Positions 1-8,821 of a DNA stretch of 64,000 nucleotides are shown here, in pieces. Under the pieces are notes generated by a model. The model made no database searches and was not told the DNA's origin. It saw only the letters and a program-made list of their open reading frames with translations. The DNA is from Niastella koreensis GR20-10 (GTDB lineage Bacteria > Bacteroidota > Bacteroidia > Chitinophagales > Chitinophagaceae): positions 2,542,001-2,606,000 of the forward strand of contig NC_016609.1 of the NCBI RefSeq assembly GCF_000246855.1. The letters run 5' to 3'. Made by a program: the position numbers and the translations under genes. Position 1 is the stretch's first letter. Every line of letters starts with the position of its first letter.

Positions 1-1249
1 GGTTCAGCGCCTCCATATATTTTTTGTGTTGTGAGGTGACTTTATAAAATACACGTTTGCCAATACACATATGGGAGAAGATTTTGAATTCAATTCCCCG
101 CAAAAAAATAAAGGCGGTTGTGTGTATTTGCAGAGGGTACTTGCCATGGTCTAATGGCGTATCGGGTGGCAACTCCATTACTTTGCCCTGGTGAATGTTT
201 ATCTGGTAAATGTATTTGGTGGCGCCGCCCGCTGACAATACATAAGTGAAGTTCACATTTTTGAAATAACGCTTCACAAAGAATGGCAGCGTGCTGGTAA
301 ACTTCTCAAAATAATCAACCACCACCTGTTTATCTATCTCGGTTTTATTTTCCTGCAAATAGAATTTCTCCAGGCTTTCCGATTGCTGCTCTAAATACTC
401 CGCCAGTATTGTTGAGCGGTTGGTGAACCAGTCTTTATCGCTGATGGTAAACCCGTTGGTAGATGACCAGCTATCGCCCGAAACCATTACCCTGACTATG
501 GGTGAGGGTATTTTGTGTTGTTTAAAATAATCTTCCACCAGCACCGGGTGTTGAATGTACTGGTTGAAATGAAAAGAGTCTTTGTGTAAATGACAATGGT
601 TGCTGGCAAACGGAATGGCGTATTTGGCTTTGGTGGCCCTGGCGGTTTGGGCAAATTCTTTGATGTACCGCTCCAGGTCATCAACAGGTGCGCCAGGTTC
701 ATCAACCACCTCATACGATAACCGTTCATTGGCCGAACTATGGCTTCTGAAAACAAAGTCGATGGGTTTGTGTTTGCGCACTATTTGTTTCAGCGTAAGC
801 CCCATGTGTTTGCTGTCGTTCAGGTTCAACAATATTACACCATCGCATTCAATAAGCAGGGCGCTGTCGAGAAACATCCAGAACTGGTATGAGGTTATAC
901 TGAAGTGTTCATCTATCTGGTAGCGCTCCCCATGTTTCAGTTCAATAATATTCGTGTAACCCAGGTAAAACAGGTCATCCTTCATACGGGAGTAATTACC
1001 CTTGGGAACAATGATGGGAATACCGGGTCTGAACTTTTTTAAGGAGTCGCCGTGAAAATGGTCCCAGTGAATATGAGTAAGGTAAATGAAATCGGGTTGC
1101 AGGGAGTTGATGAGGTCTTTACTAACCGGCGGATAATTCCACCACGAGCGCCAGTAACTACTGCCAACTAACCAGGGATCGCATATCAGGGACCTGCCCG
1201 ATTTATTTTTTATTAATAAACCGGCATGGGATAAGATTTTGAATTCCAT
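1..1249 (-). CDS. MBL-fold metallo-hydrolase, 3' end outside the window
   Basis: The minus strand is open from an ATG at 1249 to the window edge, about 416 codons without a stop. The protein begins MEFKILSHAGLLIKNKSG. Near residue 60 it has T-H-I-H-W-D-H-F-H-G-D, the HxHxDH metal-binding signature of the metallo-beta-lactamase superfamily. Another His-rich stretch follows (FRSHSS, then SNHCHLH) that may supply further ligands. There is no signal peptide, so it should act in the cytoplasm. The length and the domain after the metal core suggest a UlaG- or CMP-NeuAc-hydroxylase-like branch, but substrate and exact family are not resolved. The C-terminus is missing. Confidence 0.8.
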   Translation of the reverse strand, partial: MEFKILSHAGLLIKNKSGRSLICDPWLVGSSYWRSWWNYPPVSKDLINSLQPDFIYLTHIHWDHFHGDSLKKFRPGIPIIVPKGNYSRMKDDLFYLGYTNIIELKHGERYQIDEHFSITSYQFWMFLDSALLIECDGVILLNLNDSKHMGLTLKQIVRKHKPIDFVFRSHSSANERLSYEVVDEPGAPVDDLERYIKEFAQTARATKAKYAIPFASNHCHLHKDSFHFNQYIQHPVLVEDYFKQHKIPSPIVRVMVSGDSWSSTNGFTISDKDWFTNRSTILAEYLEQQSESLEKFYLQENKTEIDKQVVVDYFEKFTSTLPFFVKRYFKNVNFTYVLSAGGATKYIYQINIHQGKVMELPPDTPLDHGKYPLQIHTTAFIFLRGIEFKIFSHMCIGKRVFYKVTSQHKKYMEALN

Positions 1250-1352
1250 TGCTGAGCCGTTTAACTTTTTTGAAGTTACAATTATAACAGTGAAATGCAA
1301 GTGCCGTAAAGTGGTATTTTGTTGATATATAAATGCTAACAGGAATATGACA

Positions 1353-1460
1353 CCGGTTCCCGGTTACCAGTTACCAGGCGCTGAAATTCCATCACCCTGC
1401 AAATTATCGGGCTCTCCAAATTCTTTGCCCGGCGACTGGGAACCGGTAACCGGCAACAGG
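1353..1460. repeat. Intergenic inverted pair of degenerate 7-bp repeats
   Basis: The left arm (1353-1378) is a degenerate tandem of CGGTTAC-like heptamers. The right arm (1428-1457) is its imperfect reverse complement (GGTAACC-like heptamers), with about 19 of 24 positions able to pair. It lies between the divergent genes at 1249 and 1486. Similar elements occur at 12611-12684 and 63551-63646. Confidence 0.7.
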
Positions 1461-1485
1461 AGATTTCAGCTATCTTGCATGCATT

Positions 1486-3267
1486 ATGTCAACAACCCAT
1501 TCTTTTTACGAAGAGAAAGTGCAGCACTATATTGATGAACTGACCCGGTTAAGACCTTACGCTACCGGGGTGGCTGCGTTGCGATTGACCTGTTTTGGCG
1601 CGTTAGCCTGGGCTGTTTACAAATGGGCCAGCGTGCATAGTACTGCTTGGATAATTGCTACGCTGTTGCTGGCTATTTGTTTTGCTATTTTGGTGCGTAT
1701 TGCCTGGCGGATGAATGACCGGAAAGCGTTATTGGAAAAGTTGCTGTTTATAAATAATAACGAAGTGAATGTACTGCATAACAGACCGAACCAGTTCGAC
1801 AATGGCGGGAAGTTTTTGTCTTATGGCAGTATCTCGGGCGACCTGGATGTTTTCGGCGCCGGTTCTTTATTTCTTTTACTCAACCGTACTACCACCTGGC
1901 ATGGCACCAAACAACTGGCCGATCTGTTGAATGAACCCCTGTTAAGCTCTGCGGCAATCTATGACCAGCAACAGGCTGTTCGTACATTGAGCACACAACG
2001 GGAGTTGGGACAATTGATAACAGCGCATGGCCTGTTGAATGGAGAAAAAGAAGGTAACCTGAACGATATTGGTAACTGGTTACAACAACCACAGGTTATT
2101 CATGGTAATCGTTTCATCAATGTGCTGCGTTATCTCACGCCTTTGTATAGTGCTATCTTCCTGTTTAACTGGCTGGCCACCGGGAGTTATGGTTTACTGA
2201 TCCCGGTCATTTTCATAAACTGGGCCATCATTGGCAGGTATGCAAAACGTATTCAACAACAACATACCCTGCTGGGAAAAAAAGAAGCTATCCTTATCCA
2301 GTATGCCTCCATCCTATCGCTTTTTGTAAAAGTTGAAACCGGTGATTCGGAGCTGTTGAAAAAAGAAAAAGATAAAGCGGCCGAAGCGCATCTGTCGGTA
2401 AAAAAACTGTCCCGGTTATCTGCTATGTTCGATCAGCGGTTGAACCTGTTCATCAATATATTTCTCAATAGCTTTTTGATGTATGATATCCAGTGTTTAT
2501 GGGCATTGGAAAGTTGGAAAAAACAGCATAAGGACCGGTTCAACGAATGGATCCATACGGTGGGGATGATCGAAAGCCTGAACTCGTTGGCAACTTTTGC
2601 CTATAACAATCCTGGTTACCAGTACGCCACCATAAATACCGAAACACTTTCCATTGCTGCCACCCAAATAGCTCATCCGCTGATCCCTGCTGAAGGCCGG
2701 GTGGCCAATGATTGTTCATTTGGTATCAATGAAAAACTGGTGCTGGTAACGGGGTCCAATATGAGTGGCAAAACCACCTTTTTGCGTACACTGGGTATTA
2801 ACCTGATCCTGGCCCAATGCGGTGCGCCGGTTTGTGCTGCCACGTTTTCTTTTACACCCATGGTTATCCGCGGTTCCATAAGGGTAAGCGATTCCCTGCA
2901 GGAGCAAACCTCTTATTTTATGGCCGAGTTAAAACGGCTGCAACAGATCATTCATTTTCTGCAACAACAAACCACGCCGGTGTTGATCCTGATCGATGAA
3001 ATTTTGCGCGGCACCAATTCGGAGGATAAAACCTACGGTTCGGAACAATTCATAAAGAAGCTGATCCGCTACCGTTGTTTAACCTTGTTTGCCACGCACG
3101 ATCTTACGCTCAGCCGGCTGGAAGATGAACTGCCCAAACAGGTAAGCAACTATTGTTTTGAAAGCACCATCCGTAATGGCGAGTTGTTGTTTGATTATAC
3201 CCTGCAACGCGGGGTGGCTAAAAATAAAAATGCTTCGTTTTTAATGGAGAAGATGGAGATAATCTAA
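1486..3267 (+). CDS. Membrane-anchored MutS-like ATPase
   Basis: A 593-residue protein whose C-terminal third is a MutS ATPase domain: Walker A GSNMSGKTT near residue 423, Walker B ILIDEILRGTNSED near 505, and the switch-like FATHDLTLSRL near 530. The N-terminal half differs from mismatch-repair MutS: two hydrophobic segments lie near residues 25-75 and two more near 210-250, and the mismatch-binding domain is absent. Such MutS-related membrane proteins recur in Bacteroidota and their role is unknown. ATP binding is supported by the motifs; a role in classical mismatch repair is not. The ATG at 1486 gives the full N-terminal membrane region. The stop codon is the first TAA of an 8-bp repeat array. 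Confidence 0.85.
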   Translation: MSTTHSFYEEKVQHYIDELTRLRPYATGVAALRLTCFGALAWAVYKWASVHSTAWIIATLLLAICFAILVRIAWRMNDRKALLEKLLFINNNEVNVLHNRPNQFDNGGKFLSYGSISGDLDVFGAGSLFLLLNRTTTWHGTKQLADLLNEPLLSSAAIYDQQQAVRTLSTQRELGQLITAHGLLNGEKEGNLNDIGNWLQQPQVIHGNRFINVLRYLTPLYSAIFLFNWLATGSYGLLIPVIFINWAIIGRYAKRIQQQHTLLGKKEAILIQYASILSLFVKVETGDSELLKKEKDKAAEAHLSVKKLSRLSAMFDQRLNLFINIFLNSFLMYDIQCLWALESWKKQHKDRFNEWIHTVGMIESLNSLATFAYNNPGYQYATINTETLSIAATQIAHPLIPAEGRVANDCSFGINEKLVLVTGSNMSGKTTFLRTLGINLILAQCGAPVCAATFSFTPMVIRGSIRVSDSLQEQTSYFMAELKRLQQIIHFLQQQTTPVLILIDEILRGTNSEDKTYGSEQFIKKLIRYRCLTLFATHDLTLSRLEDELPKQVSNYCFESTIRNGELLFDYTLQRGVAKNKNASFLMEKMEII

Positions 3268-3312
3268 TGGGCTAATGTGATAATGTGATAATGTGATGAT
3301 GTGATAATGGAA
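3265..3312 (+). repeat. 8-bp tandem array TAATGTGA starting at a stop codon
   Basis: Six consecutive octamers of the form TAATGNNN (three identical TAATGTGA). The first TAA is the stop codon of the MutS-like gene. With an 8-bp period, TAA falls in all three reading frames within 24 bp. Confidence 0.8.
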
Positions 3313-3318
3313 TACAGG

Positions 3319-4200
3319 TTAATGCGTTTCGTAATAATAATTTACCGTGTAATTACCCGTTGGCGTTTTAATGGTACATTTTTCAGGCAATCCATCTTTA
3401 TTATAGGTATAAGTAAAATAGTTCGTTTGCTGGGCTTTGAATATGCCCTGCGCATCGGTGTACCCCATTATACACTGTACAATATTGTTTTTAGAGGCGC
3501 CCGGGGCCAGGTATGAAAATGCTCCTGCCAACCCATCAACCGGTGTCCAGGCGGTTAGGGTTAAGGTATATACCGGGTTTATTTTATTATCATAGATACA
3601 TCTGATGGTGGGAATGGGGTTACCGCTTTTATCATCGAAAGTGGCTTCCGTAATGTTATTGGCTTTAATAACGTAATTGTCGTACTCCACACTCGTTGCT
3701 ATGGTTGAGCCATTTGCGTAATAACTCTTTTTGGCCAGGATACCGCCGCTGGAAATAATGTATTGGCGAATGGTGAGCTCATTGCTGCTGGTTGATTTGG
3801 CAGAGTCATACATTACTTTTCCGGCGCTGTTATAGCGATAATACATGTTTGCACTATAGGAACTGTTGGCAGGCGGTTTGCCGCTGGCACTGTAAGCCAG
3901 GGTATCTGTTCCATTATAATAGCATTGATACGTTTGGATGGTTTTGGTGGTATTGGTTGCCAGGTCTCCTTCTGCATAATTAATGTGATCTATTCGTCGC
4001 TGGTCGGCGGCGTATACAAATTCCAGCACAGACGATTTGCCATTTGTGGCCCCGTCGGCAGTTTGTACTACTTTGCTAAGATGCAGATTGGTAGCGTAGG
4101 GATCTGCTGGTGTATTGTCGATGTTGTTGCCGGGTTTGTTACAGGAAAATATAACTGAAAGGAGTAATGCAATTACCTGGTTGCGGGCAGCCGGTTTCAT
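3319..4200 (-). CDS. Hypothetical lipoprotein with YD-like repeats
   Basis: A 293-residue protein with a lipoprotein signal: a hydrophobic stretch ending VIFSC, so lipidation at about Cys19 is expected. The mature part has repeated Tyr/Asp-rich segments (for example YRYNSAGKVMYDSAK and YTYNKDGLPEKC) that resemble the strand pairs of YD/RHS-like or DUF4595-type beta-rich proteins. No catalytic motif is visible. It probably sits in the periplasm or on the outer membrane surface. It is downstream of dnaK on the same strand, but the dnaK terminator lies between them, so it should be transcribed separately. Confidence 0.7.
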   Translation of the reverse strand: MKPAARNQVIALLLSVIFSCNKPGNNIDNTPADPYATNLHLSKVVQTADGATNGKSSVLEFVYAADQRRIDHINYAEGDLATNTTKTIQTYQCYYNGTDTLAYSASGKPPANSSYSANMYYRYNSAGKVMYDSAKSTSSNELTIRQYIISSGGILAKKSYYANGSTIATSVEYDNYVIKANNITEATFDDKSGNPIPTIRCIYDNKINPVYTLTLTAWTPVDGLAGAFSYLAPGASKNNIVQCIMGYTDAQGIFKAQQTNYFTYTYNKDGLPEKCTIKTPTGNYTVNYYYETH

Positions 4201-4282
4201 TATAGGGTTTTCTGTTTTAGGTTAGGTGCAAGATAAGGACCTGCTTTCAGGAATGCAAAGCAATAATTATTCGCGTTAAATA

Positions 4283-4322
4283 AATAAAAATCCCCCGTCC
4301 GCCGGCTGACGGATCGGGGGAT
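4283..4322 (-). terminator. Rho-independent terminator after dnaK
   Basis: On the minus strand a GC-rich stem (CCCCCGATCCG against CGGACGGGGG, loop TCAGCCGG, one bulge) is followed by TTTTTATTTA. It lies 28 bp beyond the dnaK stop. Confidence 0.85.
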
Positions 4323-4349
4323 TGTCGTCTTTTATATAATCCTCGTCCC

Positions 4350-6266
4350 TTATTTCACTTCTTCAAACTCGGCGTCGGTTACGTTTTCACCGCCACCGCC
4401 GCTGTTACCGCCCTGTTGCTGGTTGCCACCGGCTCCGGGTTGTTCGCCACCAGGCTGCTGGCCTTGGGTAGCTTTGTACAACTCTTCGCTGGCTGCGGTC
4501 CAGGCGTTGTTCATTTCAGTTGATGCGGCATCGATGGCCTCAATGTCCTGCGACTTGTGCGCTTCTTTCAATTTGTTCAGCGCGTTTTCAATAGGCGCTT
4601 TTTTATCGGCAGGGATCTTGTCGCCATATTCCTTCAGTTGTTTTTCTGTTTGGAAAATCAAACTGTCGGCCTGGTTGATCTTGTCGATCTTTTCGCGGGC
4701 TACCTTGTCGCTGGCTTCGTTGGCCTTTGCTTCGGCTTTCATTTTTTCAATCTCTTCCTTGCTCAAACCGCTGCCGGCTTCAATCCTGATCTTTTGTTCT
4801 TTACCAGTGCCCTGATCCTTCGCTGTTACATGCAGGATACCGTTGGCATCAATGTCGAAAATAACTTCGATCTTGGGCATACCGCGTGGTGCAGGTGGAA
4901 TGTCTGTGAGCTGAAAACGGCCGAGGCTCTTGTTCTGGTTGGCCAGCGGACGATCGCCCTGCAGTACATGTATTTCAACACCAGGCTGGTTATCGGCGGC
5001 AGTTGAGAATATTTCAGATTTCTTGGTTGGAATAGTTGTGTTGGCTGCGATCAACGGTGTCATGGCATTACCCAGGGTTTCAATACCCAGGCTCAGCGGC
5101 GTTACGTCGAGCAACAGCACGTCTTTCACTTCACCGGTGATAACAGCGCCCTGAATGGCTGCTCCAATGGCTACCACTTCATCGGGATTCACCCCTTTGT
5201 TTGGTTTCTTGCCAAAGAACTTTTCTACAATTTCCTGTACTTTAGGAATACGGGTACTACCACCTACCAGGATCACTTCATCAATTTCTGATGTTTTCAT
5301 GCCCGCATCTTTCAATGCCTGCTCGCATGGTTTCAAACAACGCTCGAATAATTTATCGGCTAACTGCTCAAATTTGGCGCGGCTCAGTTTTTTAACCAGG
5401 TGTTTAGGCACCCCGTCAACAGCCGTGATGTATGGCAGGTTGATCTCTGTTTCAGTGGAAGAAGACAACTCGATCTTGGCTTTTTCTGCAGCTTCTTTCA
5501 AACGTTGTAAGGCCATTGGGTCTTTACGCAGGTCAACGGCTTCATCAGTTTTGAATTCGTTGGCCAGCCAGTCCATGATCACTTTATCAAAGTCGTCACC
5601 ACCCAGGTGGGTATCACCATTGGTTGATTTTACTTCAAAAACGCCTTCACCCATGTCCAGTACCGAAATATCGAATGTACCGCCACCAAGGTCAAACACA
5701 GCGATCTTTTGATCGTGTTTGCCTTTATCAAGACCGTAAGCCAGGGCGGCTGCCGTAGGCTCGTTCACGATACGGCTAACTTTTAATCCGGCAATTTCAC
5801 CGGCTTCTTTAGTAGCCTGGCGTTGTGCATCGTTAAAATAGGCCGGAACAGTAATTACGGCTTCATTTACTTCCTGACCCAGGTAATCTTCAGCGGTTTT
5901 CTTCATTTTCTGAAGAATCATGGCTGAAATTTCCTGGGGTGTATATAAGCGGCCGTCTATGTCAATACGTACCGTATTATTGTCACCTTTGGCTACTTTA
6001 TAGCTCCAGTGGCTGATCTCTTCTGTCACCTCGTCAAACCTGCGACCCATGAAACGTTTAACGCTCATGATGGTATTGTGCGGGTTGGTGATAGCCTGGC
6101 GTTTAGCCGGATCGCCTACTTTTCTTTCGCCGTTCTTTAAAAAAGCCACTACAGACGGGGTGGTACGGCGTCCCTCGTCGTTGGCAATTACCACGGGTTC
6201 ATTACCTTCCATTACTGCCACGCAGCTGTTTGTGGTACCGAGGTCAATTCCTATTATCTTTCCCAT
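4350..6266 (-). CDS. dnaK: Chaperone protein DnaK (Hsp70)
   Basis: A full-length 638-residue Hsp70. The N-terminal ATPase domain (about 1-380) has [45 protein letters not shown] and [13 protein letters not shown]. The substrate-binding domain and helical lid follow, then a Gln/Gly-rich tail ending in the canonical EEVK. It is a cytoplasmic ATP-driven chaperone working with DnaJ and GrpE, neither of which is nearby. It appears to be a single-gene unit: a 697-bp spacer upstream and its own terminator downstream. I could not identify a heat-shock promoter with confidence. Confidence 0.99.
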   Translation of the reverse strand: MGKIIGIDLGTTNSCVAVMEGNEPVVIANDEGRRTTPSVVAFLKNGERKVGDPAKRQAITNPHNTIMSVKRFMGRRFDEVTEEISHWSYKVAKGDNNTVRIDIDGRLYTPQEISAMILQKMKKTAEDYLGQEVNEAVITVPAYFNDAQRQATKEAGEIAGLKVSRIVNEPTAAALAYGLDKGKHDQKIAVFDLGGGTFDISVLDMGEGVFEVKSTNGDTHLGGDDFDKVIMDWLANEFKTDEAVDLRKDPMALQRLKEAAEKAKIELSSSTETEINLPYITAVDGVPKHLVKKLSRAKFEQLADKLFERCLKPCEQALKDAGMKTSEIDEVILVGGSTRIPKVQEIVEKFFGKKPNKGVNPDEVVAIGAAIQGAVITGEVKDVLLLDVTPLSLGIETLGNAMTPLIAANTTIPTKKSEIFSTAADNQPGVEIHVLQGDRPLANQNKSLGRFQLTDIPPAPRGMPKIEVIFDIDANGILHVTAKDQGTGKEQKIRIEAGSGLSKEEIEKMKAEAKANEASDKVAREKIDKINQADSLIFQTEKQLKEYGDKIPADKKAPIENALNKLKEAHKSQDIEAIDAASTEMNNAWTAASEELYKATQGQQPGGEQPGAGGNQQQGGNSGGGGENVTDAEFEEVK

Positions 6267-6459
6267 ATATGCTGAATTTAATGTTCTCTTATGGTTATCA
6301 ATGATTATGCCGTGCCCAGACGGGGTGCAAAAATGTCAGTTCCATGGCAGAAGCTGTCATTAGCAGGTTGATTCTTAGCCGTATTTAGGCAGGTTTGTCG
6401 TTTAAGAAGAAGGCAGACGGCAGTGGGCAAAGGGCAAAGGCTCCGTCGCGGCCAACATA

Positions 6460-6658
6460 ATCCTGGGATTTCACCTCATTTTCCTGGGATTGTAGTATAT
6501 AATCCCAGGATTTCACTATGTTTTCCTGGGATAGCAGTATATAATCCCAGGATTTTGGTTCGTTTTCCCAGGATTATAATGCAGAATCCCAGGATATGAC
6601 CTTGTTTTCCCAGGATTTTGATATCATATCCTGGGATTTCGATACGTAATCCCAGGAT
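6460..6658. repeat. Exact 21-bp-period array of a 10-bp near-palindromic core
   Basis: Ten copies of a near-palindromic core (ATCCCAGGAT or its reverse complement ATCCTGGGAT, first base A or T) start at 6460, 6481, 6502, 6523, 6544, 6565, 6586, 6607, 6628 and 6649: exactly 21 bp apart with no indel. The 11-nt spacers are divergent and AT-rich. Core orientation varies irregularly (TG, TG, CA, TG, CA, CA, CA, CA, TG, CA at the centre). A 79-codon minus-strand frame starting at TTG crosses it with a 7-residue period, but I do not treat that as a gene. Confidence 0.95.
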
Positions 6659-6680
6659 TTCTATCCATTTTTCCTGCTCC

Positions 6681-6750
6681 TTTATCAACTCCATCAACTT
6701 TATCAACCCTGTCAACTACATTCCCTTGTTAACCTGTTAACCCGGCAACC
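6681..6750. repeat. Short tandem run of 9-bp then 8-bp repeats
   Basis: Four 9-bp units ending TCAAC (6681-6716) are followed by three 8-bp units ending AAC (about 6727-6750). It directly follows the 21-bp array. Confidence 0.7.
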
Positions 6751-6963
6751 AGTATTTTTACCACCTCATCACGTATAACTTCCTTTTGTTATTAGTTAAT
6801 ACTAATATATCTTCATGCCTTACTCCTCTACACCTGCCGGTTATACCGGTAATCTTCAATTTAACAGACTAAACCGTAAGTAAAAACTCTTGGTTTCGAA
6901 ATCCGGCATTCCCTTTGGTTATAAAGGAATTGTCAATACAATGTCCCTTAAAAACAACTCCTT

Positions 6964-7641
6964 ATGGTTTTTCAGTTCTGGGCCCTATTTGCCATTCTAA
7001 CAGCCTGTGTTGTCGTTTGCGACCGTAAATTCAATATGTTGCGCGACCTTAGCAAGGCCAGTCCCCGCCCCTACAGCTGGTCGCGGGTACAACTGGCCTG
7101 GTGGTCAGTGATCATTCTTACGGCGTTCACCTCTATTATTATTCAAACCGGTCATGCCCCCAACCTGCATCATTCAACCCTGGTGTTACTCGGTATCAGT
7201 GCCGGTACCACGGCCGTGGCGCGGGTCATCGATCTGGGCGATCAGCAGAATGCGTTGATCTTCCGGCATCAGGACATCAAGACCACCAATTTTTTCTTAG
7301 ATATTTTGTCCGATCAAAACGGGGTAAGCATTCAACGGTTCCAGGCTGTCCTGTTCAATATGATCTTCGGGATCTGGTTTATTTCATCTACCCTGGGTAA
7401 CCTGGGAGATCCCGGCTTTTGCGTGGCCGATTTTGTCAAAGGTGACCCCAACCTGGCCAATTGCCTGCTGCATTCGACCGACTTTTTAATTCCAATTGTC
7501 AGTGACAATAATCTGATCCTGCTGGGATTGAGTTCGGCTACTTATGCGGCCTTGAAGATCACAGAAAACAAAGGAACTGCTTCGGAAGCCCTGAATGAAA
7601 AAGTGGTGGATGAAGCCTTGAACACACCTGCACAGGGTTAA
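6964..7641 (+). CDS. Four-helix membrane protein of unknown function
   Basis: A 225-residue protein with hydrophobic segments near residues 2-18, 45-62, 70-88, 125-145 and 180-198; the first could be a signal anchor. Two features stand out: RPYSWSRVQLAWW before the second segment and LLGISAGTTAVARVIDLGDQQN after the third. I have seen similar PYSxxRxQxAWW plus LLGISxGT pairs in uncharacterised membrane proteins but cannot name the family. It ends 9 bp before a leaderless amidase, so a holin- or export-like role for that enzyme is one possibility. That is inference only. Confidence 0.75.
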   Translation: MVFQFWALFAILTACVVVCDRKFNMLRDLSKASPRPYSWSRVQLAWWSVIILTAFTSIIIQTGHAPNLHHSTLVLLGISAGTTAVARVIDLGDQQNALIFRHQDIKTTNFFLDILSDQNGVSIQRFQAVLFNMIFGIWFISSTLGNLGDPGFCVADFVKGDPNLANCLLHSTDFLIPIVSDNNLILLGLSSATYAALKITENKGTASEALNEKVVDEALNTPAQG

Positions 7642-7650
7642 AACGTTTAT

Positions 7651-8388
7651 ATGAACATTACATCTGTAGCCAGTCCCAACTTTACACAGGGACGACGGAC
7701 TTACCGGCCTGAAGCCATTGTTATTCATATTATGGATGGTACCCTGAAGGGTACCGACGGCTGGTTCATCAGCCCGCTGTCGCAGGTATCGAGCCACTAT
7801 GGAGTTGGAAAAAATGGCGAAGTACATCAATATGTGGAGGAAACCGATACCGCCTGGCATGCCGGCCGTATTCACGACCCTACCTGGCCCCTGATTAAAA
7901 AAACAACGGATGGCATGTTCATCAATCCCAACTACTATACCATTGGGGTTGAACACGAAGGCAATGAAAGCAGTGAATGGACGGATGCCATGTACGCTAC
8001 CAGTGCTGAATTAATAAGAGGGCTTTGCCAGCGTTGGAGCATACCCGCTGACCGCCTGCATATTATAGGACATCATGAAATTTATTCTTTAAAGAACTGT
8101 CCGGGGTTGAAGGTGGATATGGACAAACTGATCGCCCTCGTCAATGGCAGCACGCAGGTAGTGAACGGACAGATAAGCAAAACCGAAAAGTTCGGCAAGG
8201 TTACCACCCTTACCAGGCTGAACCTGCGGGCAGGTCCTGGCAAAGTGTATAAGATAACAAACATGGTTAATGCCGGCATTCAACTGGCCTATGATGGATT
8301 TACCATGCAGGGCGAAACGGTTAATGGCAATGGTAAATGGTATTATACCGAGGAAGGGAACTGGTTTTGGAGTGGAGGGGTAAAATAA
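7651..8388 (+). CDS. N-acetylmuramoyl-L-alanine amidase with SH3 domain
   Basis: A 245-residue, two-domain protein. Residues about 18-165 are an Amidase_2 (PGRP-like) zinc amidase: the first zinc His in VIHIMDG, then IGHHEI and CPG near the end of the domain. Residues about 178-245 are a bacterial SH3 domain (LNLRAGPGKVYKI ... WYYTEEGNWFW), which binds cell wall. It should cut the amide bond between MurNAc and the stem peptide. There is no signal peptide, unlike ordinary periplasmic amidases but like phage endolysins or delivered effectors. The membrane-protein gene 9 bp upstream is on the same strand and probably co-transcribed. Confidence 0.9.
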   Translation: MNITSVASPNFTQGRRTYRPEAIVIHIMDGTLKGTDGWFISPLSQVSSHYGVGKNGEVHQYVEETDTAWHAGRIHDPTWPLIKKTTDGMFINPNYYTIGVEHEGNESSEWTDAMYATSAELIRGLCQRWSIPADRLHIIGHHEIYSLKNCPGLKVDMDKLIALVNGSTQVVNGQISKTEKFGKVTTLTRLNLRAGPGKVYKITNMVNAGIQLAYDGFTMQGETVNGNGKWYYTEEGNWFWSGGVK

Positions 8389-8821
8389 TAATTAGCTAAT
8401 TTGATAATATGATAATTTGATAATGGCGCCAGCAGCGGTACTCCTATCGCCGTCTGTTGTGTCACTCACTTGTACGTTTATATCGCTACGCAGCTTTTAT
8501 TCTTGACGAATATCAATCATAGAATTTTCAATAATATTGAAATAGTTTATAACTTGGCACTCCCTTGTTAAAGCCTGCGCTTGTTTTTTACCTATTCTCC
8601 CTGATTTGTATCGGCACATTGGCAAATTAGCCCATTAGCTAATGGACAATTCCGTATAAATACCTGCGAAAATCAGTAATTACCGGTTTCTCAGTTACCA
8701 GACAAACGTAATTTTATTACATTATTCCTTGAAAATTGTATTCCTGTCTCTATGATTCCATTCTGTTAATTTCCTGATTTGAATATCACATTATCACATT
8801 AGCAAATTATCACATTGTTTT
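8389..8821. repeat. 433-bp spacer with three 8-bp arrays in opposite orientations
   Basis: Plus-oriented TAATNTGA octamers run from 8389 to 8428, just after the amidase stop. Reverse-complement octamers (CACATTAN-like) lie at about 8613-8645 and 8785-8817, the last abutting the start of the next gene. The arms could pair over long distance. The DNA between them is AT-rich with no gene seen. Confidence 0.7.

Larger units (their letters stand above)
6267..6963. other. 697-bp spacer between divergent dnaK and the membrane-protein gene
   Basis: The spacer holds the 21-bp array (6460-6658) and a short run of 9-bp and 8-bp repeats (6681-6750). The remaining sequence upstream of dnaK (6267-6420) and of the gene at 6964 shows no RNA gene I can recognise. 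Promoters for both divergent genes must lie here. Confidence 0.6.

Noticed and set aside
5155-5712. Long open frames antisense to dnaK
   Set aside because: Mirror frames of a highly conserved gene with biased codons; no independent support.
6460-6658. CRISPR-like array of short repeats
   Set aside because: A 10-bp core with 11-nt spacers in mixed orientation is far too short for CRISPR and no cas gene is present.
6476-6715. 79-codon minus-strand frame over the 21-bp array (heptapeptide ILG repeats)
   Set aside because: It starts at TTG, has no family and is explained by a 21-bp period (seven codons). The second 21-bp array is not open in any frame, so the period does not require coding.
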